From IMG/VR virus record IMGVR_UViG_3300006030_000146, positions 1 to 20,547 of that record: DNA of 20,547 nt. One strand, written 5' to 3'. A model generated the notes under the pieces. It was not told the DNA's origin, did no database searches, and saw nothing but the letters and a program-made list of their open reading frames with translations. Made by a program: the position numbers and the translations under genes. Shown in pieces: positions 1 through 6,630 of the stretch. Position 1 is the first letter of the stretch. Each line of letters starts with the position of its first letter. This DNA comes from a virus.

Positions 1-1
1 G

Positions 2-658
2 GAGGACTTCGCTAGCGACGCCCGCGTGGCTGCGTTGTCGGTGCTCGAAGCCGTGATTGCGTATGAGGCAATCGGCGACCTGGCCGACTACCTCGCGCCG
101 AGCGAAAAGGCGTGTCAGTGGTGCAAAGCGAAGGCTACGTGCCCGGCGCTGAGTCGGGAAGTGGCGTCGACTGTTTCGCAAGACTTGGCTGCGGGGATGG
201 CTGACCTGACGGTCGAAGCGGTTCACGGCCCAGAACTGTTACCGGCGCGCGAACTGAGCGACGCCATGTCCAAGGTCGGCATGATCGAGGACTGGTGCAA
301 AGCTGTGCGCGCAGCGGTCGAGGGCGAACTCATTGCCGGCCGCGCGGTGCCCGGCTACAAGCTGGTCGAAGGTCGCCGGGGTGCCCGCAGTTGGTCCGAC
401 GAGACGGCCGCAGAGGAACTGCTGCGCAAGACGTTCCGGCTCAAGGTCGAAGAAGCCTACGACCTCAAGCTCATTTCTCCGACCAAAGCCGAGAAGGTGC
501 TGGCGGATTCACCGCGGCGCTGGAACAAGGCCAAGGCGCTCATCACCCAAGGCCAGGGCAAGCCCAGCGTGGCGCCGGAGAGCGATAAGCGGCCGGCGAT
601 CAGCGTGGCGCCCGATGCGTCGGGGATGGAAGATTTATCAACCGAAGTGGAGATGTGA
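2..658 (+). CDS. DUF2800 family Cas4/RecB-like nuclease, 3' part
   Basis: The reading frame is open from the window edge, so this is the C-terminal part (about 218 residues) of a longer protein; family members are roughly 370 aa as I recall. DUF2800 proteins are phage PD-(D/E)XK nucleases related to Cas4 and RecB/AddB. The visible piece holds the signature C-x2-C-x5-C-P (CQWCKAKATCP), the C-terminal three cysteines of a Cas4-type 4Fe-4S cluster; the fourth cysteine and the catalytic motifs would lie upstream, outside the window. The last third is charged and ends in an acidic tail containing GMEDLS. It opens the replication block and directly precedes a small helical gene and the DUF2815 ssDNA-binding-like gene, its usual partner. 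A GTG at 26 is in frame but lies inside the domain and is not the real start. The family call is strong; the role in end resection or recombination is inferred. Confidence 0.85.
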   Translation, partial: EDFASDARVAALSVLEAVIAYEAIGDLADYLAPSEKACQWCKAKATCPALSREVASTVSQDLAAGMADLTVEAVHGPELLPARELSDAMSKVGMIEDWCKAVRAAVEGELIAGRAVPGYKLVEGRRGARSWSDETAAEELLRKTFRLKVEEAYDLKLISPTKAEKVLADSPRRWNKAKALITQGQGKPSVAPESDKRPAISVAPDASGMEDLSTEVEM

Positions 659-659
659 G

Positions 660-872
660 ATGAATGAAATGTTAGCAGGGCGGAGTCAGTACGACATGCA
701 AAACTCCCTGATGAACGCCCCCGTGCGCGCGCCATCGGTGCTCGAACGTCTGACCAGTGAAAAGGAACGGCTCGAGTATCGGCTGAAGCAGGTCAACGAA
801 GCGTTGGCGCTGCTCGACGCCCAACCCGCAGTCAAGGACGTGCTCGAAGCGCTGTCCAAAATCGGTTTTTAA
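660..872 (+). CDS. small helical/coiled-coil phage protein
   Basis: A 70-aa protein whose ATG sits one base after the upstream TGA (TGAGATGAATG context), suggesting translational coupling. Residues about 25-50 form a charged helix with leucines at heptad-like spacing (LERLTSEKERLEYRLKQVNE), so a short coiled coil is likely. The same frame runs open further upstream, but that part is antiparallel to no recognisable domain and lies inside the DUF2800 gene. There are no cysteines, no signal peptide and no membrane span. Its place between the DUF2800 nuclease and the DUF2815 protein suggests an accessory role in the same replication/recombination complex, but nothing in the sequence proves it. 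I do not recognise a named family. Confidence 0.75.
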   Translation: MNEMLAGRSQYDMQNSLMNAPVRAPSVLERLTSEKERLEYRLKQVNEALALLDAQPAVKDVLEALSKIGF

Positions 873-883
873 GGAGCAACAAC

Positions 884-1453
884 GTGGAAATCATTCTCAA
901 GAACGTGCGACTCGCATTCTTCAACGGCTACGAGCCCGGCAGCTACGAGGGCAAGCTCTCGTACGGCGCGCAGTTGATCATCGACCCGGCCGACGAGGCC
1001 CAGGTCAAGAAGCTGGACGACGCCATTCAGGCGTGCGCCATCGAGAAGTGGGGCGCGAAGGCCGGCGCTTTCCTCAAGGAGATGAAGGCGAAAGATCGCG
1101 TCTGCTTCCGCCACGGGCCGAAGATGGCCGCCAGTGGCGAGCCGTACGACGGTTTCGCCGACCGCTTCTACCTGTCGTGCTCGAGCCGCGAGAACCAGGC
1201 GCCGCTGTGCATCAAGCGGGACAAGTCCATCAGCACGCCGCGCGACGGCGACCTCTACGCGGGGTGCTACGCGGACGTGAAGCTGAGCCTGTGGGCGCAG
1301 GACAACCAGTACGGCAAGCGCATCAACGCTCAGTGCCTGGTGTTCCAGCACCGCGCGCACGGCGACGCCTTCGCGGGCGGTCCGCCGCCGAGCGTCGACG
1401 GCATGGACGACCTGAGCGACACCGGCGAAGAGCTGGCGGATCTCATGGGTTGA
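884..1453 (+). CDS. DUF2815 family ssDNA-binding-like protein
   Basis: A 189-aa protein starting at GTG 884, with a strong Shine-Dalgarno AAGGAG at 871-876 that overlaps the TAA of the preceding gene; this fixes the start. The sequence fits DUF2815, a phage family regarded as single-stranded-DNA-binding-like (OB-fold type). It opens with a beta-strand-rich segment (IILKNVRLAFFN) and has a central RDGDLYAGCYADVKLS stretch typical of the family. The tail is acidic (MDDLSDTGEELADLMG), as in SSBs that recruit partners through acidic C-termini. The length is as expected. It sits in the conserved DUF2800-DUF2815-PolA order and probably coats ssDNA during replication by the polymerase encoded at 1960. 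Its tail shares GM-[DE]-DLS with the upstream nuclease tail. Confidence 0.88.
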   Translation: MEIILKNVRLAFFNGYEPGSYEGKLSYGAQLIIDPADEAQVKKLDDAIQACAIEKWGAKAGAFLKEMKAKDRVCFRHGPKMAASGEPYDGFADRFYLSCSSRENQAPLCIKRDKSISTPRDGDLYAGCYADVKLSLWAQDNQYGKRINAQCLVFQHRAHGDAFAGGPPPSVDGMDDLSDTGEELADLMG

Positions 1454-1459
1454 TCTCCG

Positions 1460-1500
1460 AGCGCCCCGCCGTAAACCGCAACACCACGCGGCGGGGCGCT
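1460..1500 (+). terminator. perfect 12-bp inverted repeat after DUF2815 gene
   Basis: The arms AGCGCCCCGCCG (1460-1471) and CGGCGGGGCGCT (1489-1500) are exactly complementary around a 17-base loop, placed seven bases after the stop codon. The stem is very GC-rich, but no T run follows (CAACTTCAAA), so it is not a canonical intrinsic terminator. It could be an imperfect terminator, or an mRNA-stabilising or processing hairpin that sets the level of the ssDNA-binding protein apart from the polymerase. The next gene starts 24 bases later behind its own strong RBS. Confidence 0.6.
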
Positions 1501-1523
1501 CAACTTCAAACGTAGGAGGGGCT

Positions 1524-1739
1524 ATGTCTGAGTTGAGCGTTGAAGCATTGAGCGCCGCGGCTAAGCGCCGGATGGCTGAGTACCACATCACGCCGCGCGA
1601 CGAGCGGTTGCCGGTGCCGCTCTGGTGCGACCGCGACATCGGCATGGAGCAACTGCACGCGGCGCTATCGGCTGCGGGCTTGGAGCTCGTGGCCGATATT
1701 CGGAGCCCTTGGCGTTTGGTGATCAGGCGCAGGACATGA
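1524..1739 (+). CDS. hypothetical phage protein
   Basis: A 71-aa protein starting at ATG 1524, with an excellent ribosome site AGGAGGGG at 1514-1521, the strongest in the early block. It follows the hairpin and therefore begins a new translational unit. It is alpha-helical and charged, with one cysteine and no membrane span or signal peptide. The stop TGA (1737-1739) overlaps the next ATG (1736-1738). I do not recognise the family. The context, directly before two genes that run into the DNA polymerase, suggests an early replication-region accessory protein. Confidence 0.72.
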   Translation: MSELSVEALSAAAKRRMAEYHITPRDERLPVPLWCDRDIGMEQLHAALSAAGLELVADIRSPWRLVIRRRT

Positions 1740-1963
1740 TCCGCTGCACTCTCCACCTGACGCACTTGGAGCCGTTCAAGGAATGGCTCACACAGCGCGG
1801 CGTTGCCTTTCGTCCCGGTAAAGGTGACTGGCAGGTGCTGCAGGTTGAAACGCCGAAGCATGGCTGGCAGGTCATCTTCCGCCGCGCTGATATGCCCGAG
1901 CACTACTCGATCAACGCAAAGCTGCTGCCGCTTGTGCAGAGCTTCATCGACTCCCGCAAATGA
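1736..1963 (+). CDS. hypothetical phage protein
   Basis: A 75-aa protein starting at ATG 1736, overlapping the preceding stop by ATGA; the frame is open upstream but this start is the coupled one. It contains alternating basic and aromatic residues (GDWQVLQVETPKHGWQVIFRR) that read as beta strands, then a C-terminal helix. There are no cysteines and no membrane span. Its stop codon overlaps the ATG of the DNA polymerase gene (ATGA at 1960-1963), so the two are probably translated together. The family is not recognised; a small DNA-contacting or polymerase-accessory role is only a guess from position. Confidence 0.72.
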   Translation: MIRCTLHLTHLEPFKEWLTQRGVAFRPGKGDWQVLQVETPKHGWQVIFRRADMPEHYSINAKLLPLVQSFIDSRK

Positions 1964-3921
1964 CCACCCTCTACGTCGACATCGAATCATTTTGCGAACT
2001 GCCCATCACGGTCGGCACGGCGCGCTATTGGGAAGCGGCTGAGGTGCTGCTGGTGTCGTGGGCGGTCGATGATGGGCCGGTGGAGGTGATCGACTGGCAG
2101 CGCATCGGCGTCGACCGTTCGCGCTTCGTGGCCGCATGGAACGCCGCCGACGTGCGCTGCGCTCATAACGCCAGTTTTGACCGCACAGGTCTGCGCACGA
2201 TTGGCTTCACCGCGCCGCTCGAGCAGTGGCATTGCACGAGCGCCCAGGCGCTGCAGCACTCGCTGCCGGGTAGCTTGGGGCCGCTGAGCGAAATCTACCA
2301 GCTCGGCGATCAGGGCAAGGACAAGCGCGGGAAACAGTTGATCCAACTGTTCTGCAAGCCCCGACCGAAGACCTCTCACTGTCGCAGAGCGACAGCAATT
2401 ACGCACCCCACTGAGTGGGCCGAGTTCATCGAATACGCGCGCCAGGACGTGGTGGCGATGCGAGAGCTGCACCGCAAGCTGCCGAAGTGGAATTTGACGC
2501 CCGTCGAACGGCAGGCATGGATACAGCACCAAGAGATCAGCGAGCGAGGCTTCCACGTCGACCTCGACCTTGCCCGCGAAGCCGTGGCGCTCGGCGCGAG
2601 GACGAAGGAGGCGCTTCAGGAGCGCACCGCGGAGATCACTGGCACCGACCTTGCGGTCAGCCAGCGCGATGCGCTCTTGAAGCTGCTCCTTGAGGACTAC
2701 GGCGTATCCCTGCCGGATATGCAGGCCGCCACGCTTGAGCGGCGCATTCAGGACGAATCGCTGCCGGAGCCGGTGCGGGAGTTGTTGGAGATCAGGTTGT
2801 GGTCCTCCAAGGGCAGCAACGCGAAGTGGCAAGTGCTGCTGAACTCCGTGAGCGTCGACCAGCGCCTGCGTTTCACGGCCAAGTTCTGCGGGGCGAACCG
2901 CGCCGGCCGGATCAGCGGCTCGGGCTTCCAGCCGCTCAACCTCCCGCGCCCGCCGAAGAAGTTGAAAAAGCACATCCCCGAAGGCGTCGAGTTCATCAAG
3001 GCCGGCGTGGCTGACCTTGTGTACGACGCCCCGATGGACATGGCCAGCGCGGCGCTCCGCGGTGCCATCATCGCGCCGCCCGGAAAGAAGTTGGTGGTGG
3101 CGGACATCAACGGCGTGCAGGACCGTGAGACGGCCTGGTACGCAGGCGAAGAGTGGGTGCTTCAAGCGTATCGCGACTACGACGCGGGCGTCGGTCCCGA
3201 CGTGTACATGACCACGTACGCGCGCCTGTTCAACGTCACGCTCGAGCGTGTGATCGCCGAGAACGAAGCGGGCGGCAACTGGCGGAACGTCGGCAAGGTC
3301 ATACGTCTGGCCGGTGGCTTCGGCGGCGGGGTGAATGCCGTCGACCGGATGGCGACGCTCTACGGTGTCGTGCTGACCGACGCCGAGAAGAAAGAGATCA
3401 TCGACAAGTACCGCGCGCAGAGCCCCCACATCAAAGCGTTCTGGTACGAACTGGAAGAGGCGTGCAAGGGTGTCATCACGTCGCCGAGCGGCACGCGCCG
3501 CCAGTTGGACAAGCTGGAAATCGTGCGCTCTGGCTCGTGGTTGAGGATCGTGCTGCCGAGCGGTCGGTCGCTTAGCTACGCGCAGGCGCGCGTAGAGCCG
3601 GGCAAGTACGGCAACGGGGAGATCACCTACGCCGGCACGAACGAGTACACCAAGCAGTGGGGCCGTGCCAAGACCTGGGGCGGAAAGCTAACGCAGAACA
3701 TTGCGCTCGGCACAGAGCGCGACATTCTGGTGGCGAACCTGCAACTGATGCGGGACAGCGAATATGTGCCGGTGTCGACGTGCTATGACGAGGTGATCGC
3801 CGAGTGCGCCGAAGATGCGCCGCTCGATCCGTTCGTCGCCATGCTCGCCACCGTTCCGCCCTGGGCACCGGGCTTGCCGCTGAAAGCTGAAGGCTTCGAG
3901 ACACAGAGGTATCGGAAATGA
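1960..3921 (+). CDS. family A DNA polymerase with 3'-5' exonuclease
   Basis: A 653-aa PolA-type polymerase that would copy the phage genome. The proofreading domain looks intact: Exo I D7-x-E9 (YVDIES), Exo II N70-x3-D74 (NASFD), Exo III Y159-x3-D163 (YARQD). The polymerase part has AGRISGSGFQPLNLPR (fingers/template contact). Motif A is ADINGVQDRE with catalytic D382, but Q387 sits where Klenow has the steric-gate Glu710. Motif B is R442-x3-K446-x3-L450-x3-F454-G. Motif C is Y609-D610-E611 in place of HDE. The catalytic aspartates are therefore kept, while three neighbouring positions are unusual. Leu at the Klenow-762 position has been associated in viral PolA surveys with temperate phages. 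There is no 5'-nuclease domain. The start overlaps the upstream gene and the stop overlaps the next gene. The family is certain; altered nucleotide selectivity is inference. Confidence 0.96.
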   Translation: MTTLYVDIESFCELPITVGTARYWEAAEVLLVSWAVDDGPVEVIDWQRIGVDRSRFVAAWNAADVRCAHNASFDRTGLRTIGFTAPLEQWHCTSAQALQHSLPGSLGPLSEIYQLGDQGKDKRGKQLIQLFCKPRPKTSHCRRATAITHPTEWAEFIEYARQDVVAMRELHRKLPKWNLTPVERQAWIQHQEISERGFHVDLDLAREAVALGARTKEALQERTAEITGTDLAVSQRDALLKLLLEDYGVSLPDMQAATLERRIQDESLPEPVRELLEIRLWSSKGSNAKWQVLLNSVSVDQRLRFTAKFCGANRAGRISGSGFQPLNLPRPPKKLKKHIPEGVEFIKAGVADLVYDAPMDMASAALRGAIIAPPGKKLVVADINGVQDRETAWYAGEEWVLQAYRDYDAGVGPDVYMTTYARLFNVTLERVIAENEAGGNWRNVGKVIRLAGGFGGGVNAVDRMATLYGVVLTDAEKKEIIDKYRAQSPHIKAFWYELEEACKGVITSPSGTRRQLDKLEIVRSGSWLRIVLPSGRSLSYAQARVEPGKYGNGEITYAGTNEYTKQWGRAKTWGGKLTQNIALGTERDILVANLQLMRDSEYVPVSTCYDEVIAECAEDAPLDPFVAMLATVPPWAPGLPLKAEGFETQRYRK

Positions 3922-4145
3922 GCGCACCACGCAAAATCGAATACGTCGCGGACGGTGTGAAGTACGAACAGGGCCCACCGTGCAAGTACGGCCACCCCGG
4001 CATTCGATACATCAAGCGCCGCGGCCGACCGCGCGGTGGTTGCGTGCACTGCCACACGGCGCGGAACCGCGGCGAGAAGCCCGAGCAGGAAGTGGTGCTG
4101 AGGTATGTGCTCAAAGCTGATTGGACAGTGGAGATCAGGGCATGA
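3918..4145 (+). CDS. small zinc-finger-like phage protein
   Basis: A 75-aa protein starting at ATG 3918, overlapping the polymerase stop (ATGA). Cys22-x3-His26 and Cys42-x2-Cys45-His46 flank a very basic loop (IKRRGRPRG). This resembles the small treble-clef zinc modules (CxxGH...C-x2-C) found in many phage DNA-binding or HNH-type proteins, but no HNH catalytic core follows, so it is probably a non-catalytic nucleic-acid-binding module. Its position right after the polymerase suggests a replication accessory protein. Metal binding and function are inferred from the residue pattern only. Confidence 0.75.
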   Translation: MSAPRKIEYVADGVKYEQGPPCKYGHPGIRYIKRRGRPRGGCVHCHTARNRGEKPEQEVVLRYVLKADWTVEIRA

Positions 4146-4318
4146 GACTTTCAACCTGCAAGCGTTGCGGCGAAGACACGGTGCTTCGCCAGGCTCAAGT
4201 TCAGGGCCAGGAGCAGTGGCTCGAGTATGATGACGCCAACCGCGAGCGGCTGCACAAGTATTCGTGCAAGCGATCTGCGTGGCGCGGTGTGCAGTTAGAA
4301 CGGAGGGTGGCGAGATGA
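4142..4318 (+). CDS. zinc-ribbon-like mini-protein
   Basis: A 58-aa protein starting at ATG 4142, overlapping the preceding TGA (ATGA). Cys6-x2-Cys9 near the N-terminus and His38-x3-Cys42 after an acidic-aromatic middle (QWLEYDDA) make a plausible four-ligand zinc ribbon. Proteins of this shape (C-x2-C-G, aromatic middle, H-x3-C) are common in phage early regions and have no assigned function. An in-frame ATG at 4121 is possible, but the overlap favours 4142. The stop overlaps the start of the HNH gene. Confidence 0.7.
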   Translation: MRLSTCKRCGEDTVLRQAQVQGQEQWLEYDDANRERLHKYSCKRSAWRGVQLERRVAR

Positions 4319-4809
4319 ACGTCAAGCACATGCCCTTCACTCAGGAATACCTTCGTTCCGTTTTCAGCTACGATGAAAAAACAGGACTGCTGCATCGCAT
4401 AAAGGGCGGCAATTCCCGCTACACAGGGACGCCGGGGAAAAGCGGTTACCTTTGGCGCGGCGTTAAGATGAAAAAATATGCAGTGCATCGTCTTATCTAC
4501 TTATATGTGCATGGTGTTCAGCCCGAACAGATAGACCATGTAGACGGAGACCCCGCGAACAACCGGATTGAAAATCTGAGAGCCTGCACCAGCGCGCAAA
4601 ATCAGTTCAATATTCCGCGCCAGAAAAATAACACTACGGGATTTAGGGGCGTATACCGCATAAAAATAAAAACGTGCAATCCTTACGTAGCATCCATAAA
4701 GATAAAAGGAAAGCAGACACACTTAGGGTGCTTTCCTACTGCAGAAGAGGCGGCGGAAAGGTATAGAAAAGCCGCTTTAGCGTACGCAGGAGAATTTGTG
4801 AGGCGTTAG
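4315..4809 (+). CDS. HNH homing endonuclease with AP2 domain
   Basis: A 164-aa free-standing endonuclease. It has an N-terminal helix region (YLRSVFSYDEKTGLL), then an HNH_3 core with H58, D74-H75 (IDHVDG) and N83/N87 (NNRIENLR). A C-terminal AP2-type DNA-binding domain runs from about 109 to 162 (GFRGVYRIKI ... GCFPTAEEAAERYRKAA). These enzymes nick or cut at a target site and promote their own spread. The start at 4315 overlaps the upstream stop, with GGAGGGTGG upstream. Composition differs sharply from the neighbours: by hand count 4621-4740 is 47/120 G+C, while a sample from the polymerase gene (3001-3060) is 44/60. That points to recent insertion as a selfish gene. All expected catalytic residues are present, so it is probably active. 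Confidence 0.93.
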   Translation: MNVKHMPFTQEYLRSVFSYDEKTGLLHRIKGGNSRYTGTPGKSGYLWRGVKMKKYAVHRLIYLYVHGVQPEQIDHVDGDPANNRIENLRACTSAQNQFNIPRQKNNTTGFRGVYRIKIKTCNPYVASIKIKGKQTHLGCFPTAEEAAERYRKAALAYAGEFVRR

Positions 4810-4810
4810 C

Positions 4811-5089
4811 ATGCGCGAGTCGGCGATAGAAAAACACTTGTGCAAAGTTGTGTCGGAACTAAAGGGGGAATGCCTCAAGTTCGTCAGCCCTGGGCGCCGG
4901 GGCGTGACGGACAGGGTGGTGATGCTCCCTGGCGGCTTCGTGGCGTTCGTGGAGTTGAAGGCGCCAGGGGAGAAGCCGCGCGCAGAGCAAGTGCGCTTTC
5001 ACCAGCGGTGCTTCGATCTCGGGGCGACGTGCCTGGTGTTCGACAACCGAGAAGCTATTAACGATTGGGTTCGGAGGATAAAGCGATGA
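4811..5089 (+). CDS. VRR_NUC domain endonuclease
   Basis: A 92-aa protein matching the stand-alone phage VRR_NUC family (PD-(D/E)XK fold, related to FAN1 and type III restriction nuclease modules). Likely catalytic residues are E7, D34 in GVTDRV, and E48-x-K50 in FVELKAPG, with Q60 in the following helix. GGFVAFVELKAPGE is the most diagnostic stretch. Members are thought to be structure-specific nucleases acting on replication or recombination intermediates. It normally travels with PolA and a SNF2-type helicase, both present here. It begins two bases after the stop of the AT-rich HNH gene, which suggests the HNH gene inserted immediately upstream. The stop overlaps the next ATG. Confidence 0.92.
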   Translation: MRESAIEKHLCKVVSELKGECLKFVSPGRRGVTDRVVMLPGGFVAFVELKAPGEKPRAEQVRFHQRCFDLGATCLVFDNREAINDWVRRIKR

Positions 5090-5505
5090 ACGAGTGGATT
5101 AAGCACAACGGCGGCCCCTGCCCGGTGGCGGCGAATGTCAATTATGTAGTTCAGTTTCGCGATGGTGCCGTTGCCACAATCCCAGCCGACACGATGCGCG
5201 GAGAAACAAACTGGCAGCACAGGGGCGATCTCGATGACATCGTGGCCTACCGCCTCGCCAGCCCGCCCAATGCGGATAAACGGCGCGAATACACCGCAGA
5301 CGAATTGCCACGGCAATTGGCAGGACCACCACCCGCCCGCCTCGCCCGCGACATGACGGTGCGCGAGCGGATGGCGATGGCGGCGATGCAAGGGATCCTT
5401 GCAGCGTGGCCGGTTAATGAAACGTGGGACACCGATGAAAAGGCGCGGTGGGCTGTGGATTTTGCCGATTCATTGATCGCGGCGCTGGGGAAAGGCGATG
5501 AGTGA
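5086..5505 (+). CDS. conserved phage hypothetical protein
   Basis: A 139-aa protein starting at ATG 5086, overlapping the VRR_NUC stop. It has two recognisable parts. Residues 1-60 (WIKHNGGPCPV, VQFRDG, DIVAYR) follow a pattern seen in many phage proteins of unknown function. The C-terminal part (DMTVRERMAMAAMQGILAA ... AVDFADSLIAAL) is the helical motif often found at the end of other small phage proteins. The fused layout is typical of GC-rich phage early regions. There is no catalytic motif or membrane span. The function is unknown. Confidence 0.8.
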   Translation: MNEWIKHNGGPCPVAANVNYVVQFRDGAVATIPADTMRGETNWQHRGDLDDIVAYRLASPPNADKRREYTADELPRQLAGPPPARLARDMTVRERMAMAAMQGILAAWPVNETWDTDEKARWAVDFADSLIAALGKGDE

Positions 5506-5842
5506 CATGGTATGCGCCCACGGGCAACTGAGCCGGCAGTGCGAACTGTGCGAGGCAATGAACACCATCGCCGAACTCACGGCGACGGTCGAGCGGCTGC
5601 GGGACGAAGTACACGTCGCGAATAACAGCTATGCGACGTTAGCCGGCGAGCACGAAGCCCTGCGCCAGCAGCTTGCCGCCGCGCAGGCTGATGCGGGGCG
5701 ATTGGAACGACTGAATGATTTCGTGAAAGAACTCGCGGAAGAAGATTGCGGCTATGGCGACGACTGCCCGGAATTCGGGTCTCGTCACTACCGATGCCTG
5801 CGCTGCAAGGCGCTTTCAGCCATGCAGAAGCCCCAGCCATGA
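5498..5842 (+). CDS. coiled-coil protein with two Cys/His clusters
   Basis: A 114-aa protein starting at ATG 5498, overlapping the upstream gene by eight bases. Residues 6-18 carry C-x-H-x6-C-x2-C (CAHGQLSRQCELC), a motif I recognise from unassigned phage proteins. Residues 20-80 are a long charged helix, probably a coiled coil. A second cluster (C84, C90, H97, C100, C103) closes the protein. It reads as a dimerising rod with a possible zinc knuckle at each end. The function is unknown; a scaffold or nucleic-acid-binding role is a guess. The stop overlaps the next ATG. Confidence 0.78.
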   Translation: MSDMVCAHGQLSRQCELCEAMNTIAELTATVERLRDEVHVANNSYATLAGEHEALRQQLAAAQADAGRLERLNDFVKELAEEDCGYGDDCPEFGSRHYRCLRCKALSAMQKPQP

Positions 5843-6099
5843 GCGCCGAGCGCGAGGCCGTGGCGCGGGCTATCAGGGCCATCAGGATGTTCCGCCCGTC
5901 GTCCGAAGAATTAGCAGACGTCGCCATAGCCGCGCTCGACGCGCATCGGGCGGGGCAGGCTGGTCGTCATGGCTTCCTTTGTGGGAAATGCGGTTTCGTT
6001 AAATACAGTTCTCCACCGAGACAGCAATGCCCAAATGGCTGCGGCGATATTTTCTATCACGACGACTGCGGCAAGCGAGTGGAGGTGAAGCATGACTGA
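5839..6099 (+). CDS. small Cys-rich zinc-ribbon-like protein
   Basis: An 86-aa protein, with the start chosen at ATG 5839 because it overlaps the previous stop (ATGA); the frame is open further upstream. An N-terminal helix (EAVARAIRAIR ... ELADVAIAALDAHRA) resembles the short helical motif common in phage small proteins. The C-terminal half has C48-x2-C51, C64-x3-C68 and C77 with H74 nearby, enough ligands for a zinc ribbon. The function is unknown. Confidence 0.72.
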   Translation: MSAEREAVARAIRAIRMFRPSSEELADVAIAALDAHRAGQAGRHGFLCGKCGFVKYSSPPRQQCPNGCGDIFYHDDCGKRVEVKHD

Positions 6100-6376
6100 C
6101 GAGGAACTGATCGAGGCGATGGTTCATGAAGCTGACAGGTGGGTGACGCAGAAAAGCGGCATGCGCGCAGCCCTGGCCGTCGTGCGCGAGGCGTGGGGGA
6201 AGGATGCGGAGCGGTGGCAGGAATTCTTGAGGCGCGCTCGCGTGACGCAGACAGAGGAACGTTTGTTTTCTGGTGACGTTCGCCAGTGCTGGTCGGCTTG
6301 GTTCGATGGGGACCACAAGCACGTCAATCATGCAGTTGACGCAGCCATCGCCGCCCGCGCGCAGGAGAAGCAGTGA
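6092..6376 (+). CDS. hypothetical phage protein
   Basis: A 94-aa protein starting at ATG 6092, overlapping the upstream gene by eight bases; GGAGGTG at 6080-6086 is a good ribosome site. It is mostly alpha-helical and rich in Trp (five residues), with no metal-binding cluster and no membrane span. I do not recognise a family. The stop overlaps the next ATG (TGATG). Confidence 0.72.
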   Translation: MTDEELIEAMVHEADRWVTQKSGMRAALAVVREAWGKDAERWQEFLRRARVTQTEERLFSGDVRQCWSAWFDGDHKHVNHAVDAAIAARAQEKQ

Positions 6377-6630
6377 TGGACACCGATTTCAGTGACGCCA
6401 TGGGAGAAGCGCACGACAGGTTCATGCGCCAGCGCAACTTGGAAGAAGCCCTCACCGCCTCTCGCTCCGAGAATGCGCGGCTGCGGGAGGCGATAGAGCG
6501 GGCGCCGCATGACAGTTTGTGCGACAGCCATATAGTCGAAAACATTCTGGACGGCATGGTGGGTCTGGACACGATAGATGAAAGCAAATGTGACTGCTGG
6601 AAGCGCGACGCGCCGGGAGGCGACAAGTGA
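6376..6630 (+). CDS. hypothetical phage protein
   Basis: An 84-aa protein. ATG 6376 is preferred over the adjacent GTG 6373 because AGGAG at 6363-6367 then lies eight bases upstream. Residues 18-42 form a charged helix (LEEALTASRSENARLREAIE), followed by a region with C49, C73 and C75 and the segment HDSLCDSH. That stretch resembles a pattern common in small phage proteins (HxxxC ... C-x-C-W). The function is unknown. It overlaps the next gene by GTGA. Confidence 0.7.
   Translation: MDTDFSDAMGEAHDRFMRQRNLEEALTASRSENARLREAIERAPHDSLCDSHIVENILDGMVGLDTIDESKCDCWKRDAPGGDK

Noticed and set aside
2379-2395. Small hairpin CTGTCG-5 nt-CGACAG inside the polymerase gene
   Set aside because: It is a short stem within a coding region whose protein sequence reads normally on both sides; probably chance.
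869-3429. Two long open frames on the - strand (869-1990 and 1987-3429)
   Set aside because: They are antisense to the DUF2815 and polymerase genes, which have clear family motifs, ribosome sites and overlap patterns. Their products are Arg/Val/Ala/His-rich without domains, as expected from GC-rich third positions read backwards.
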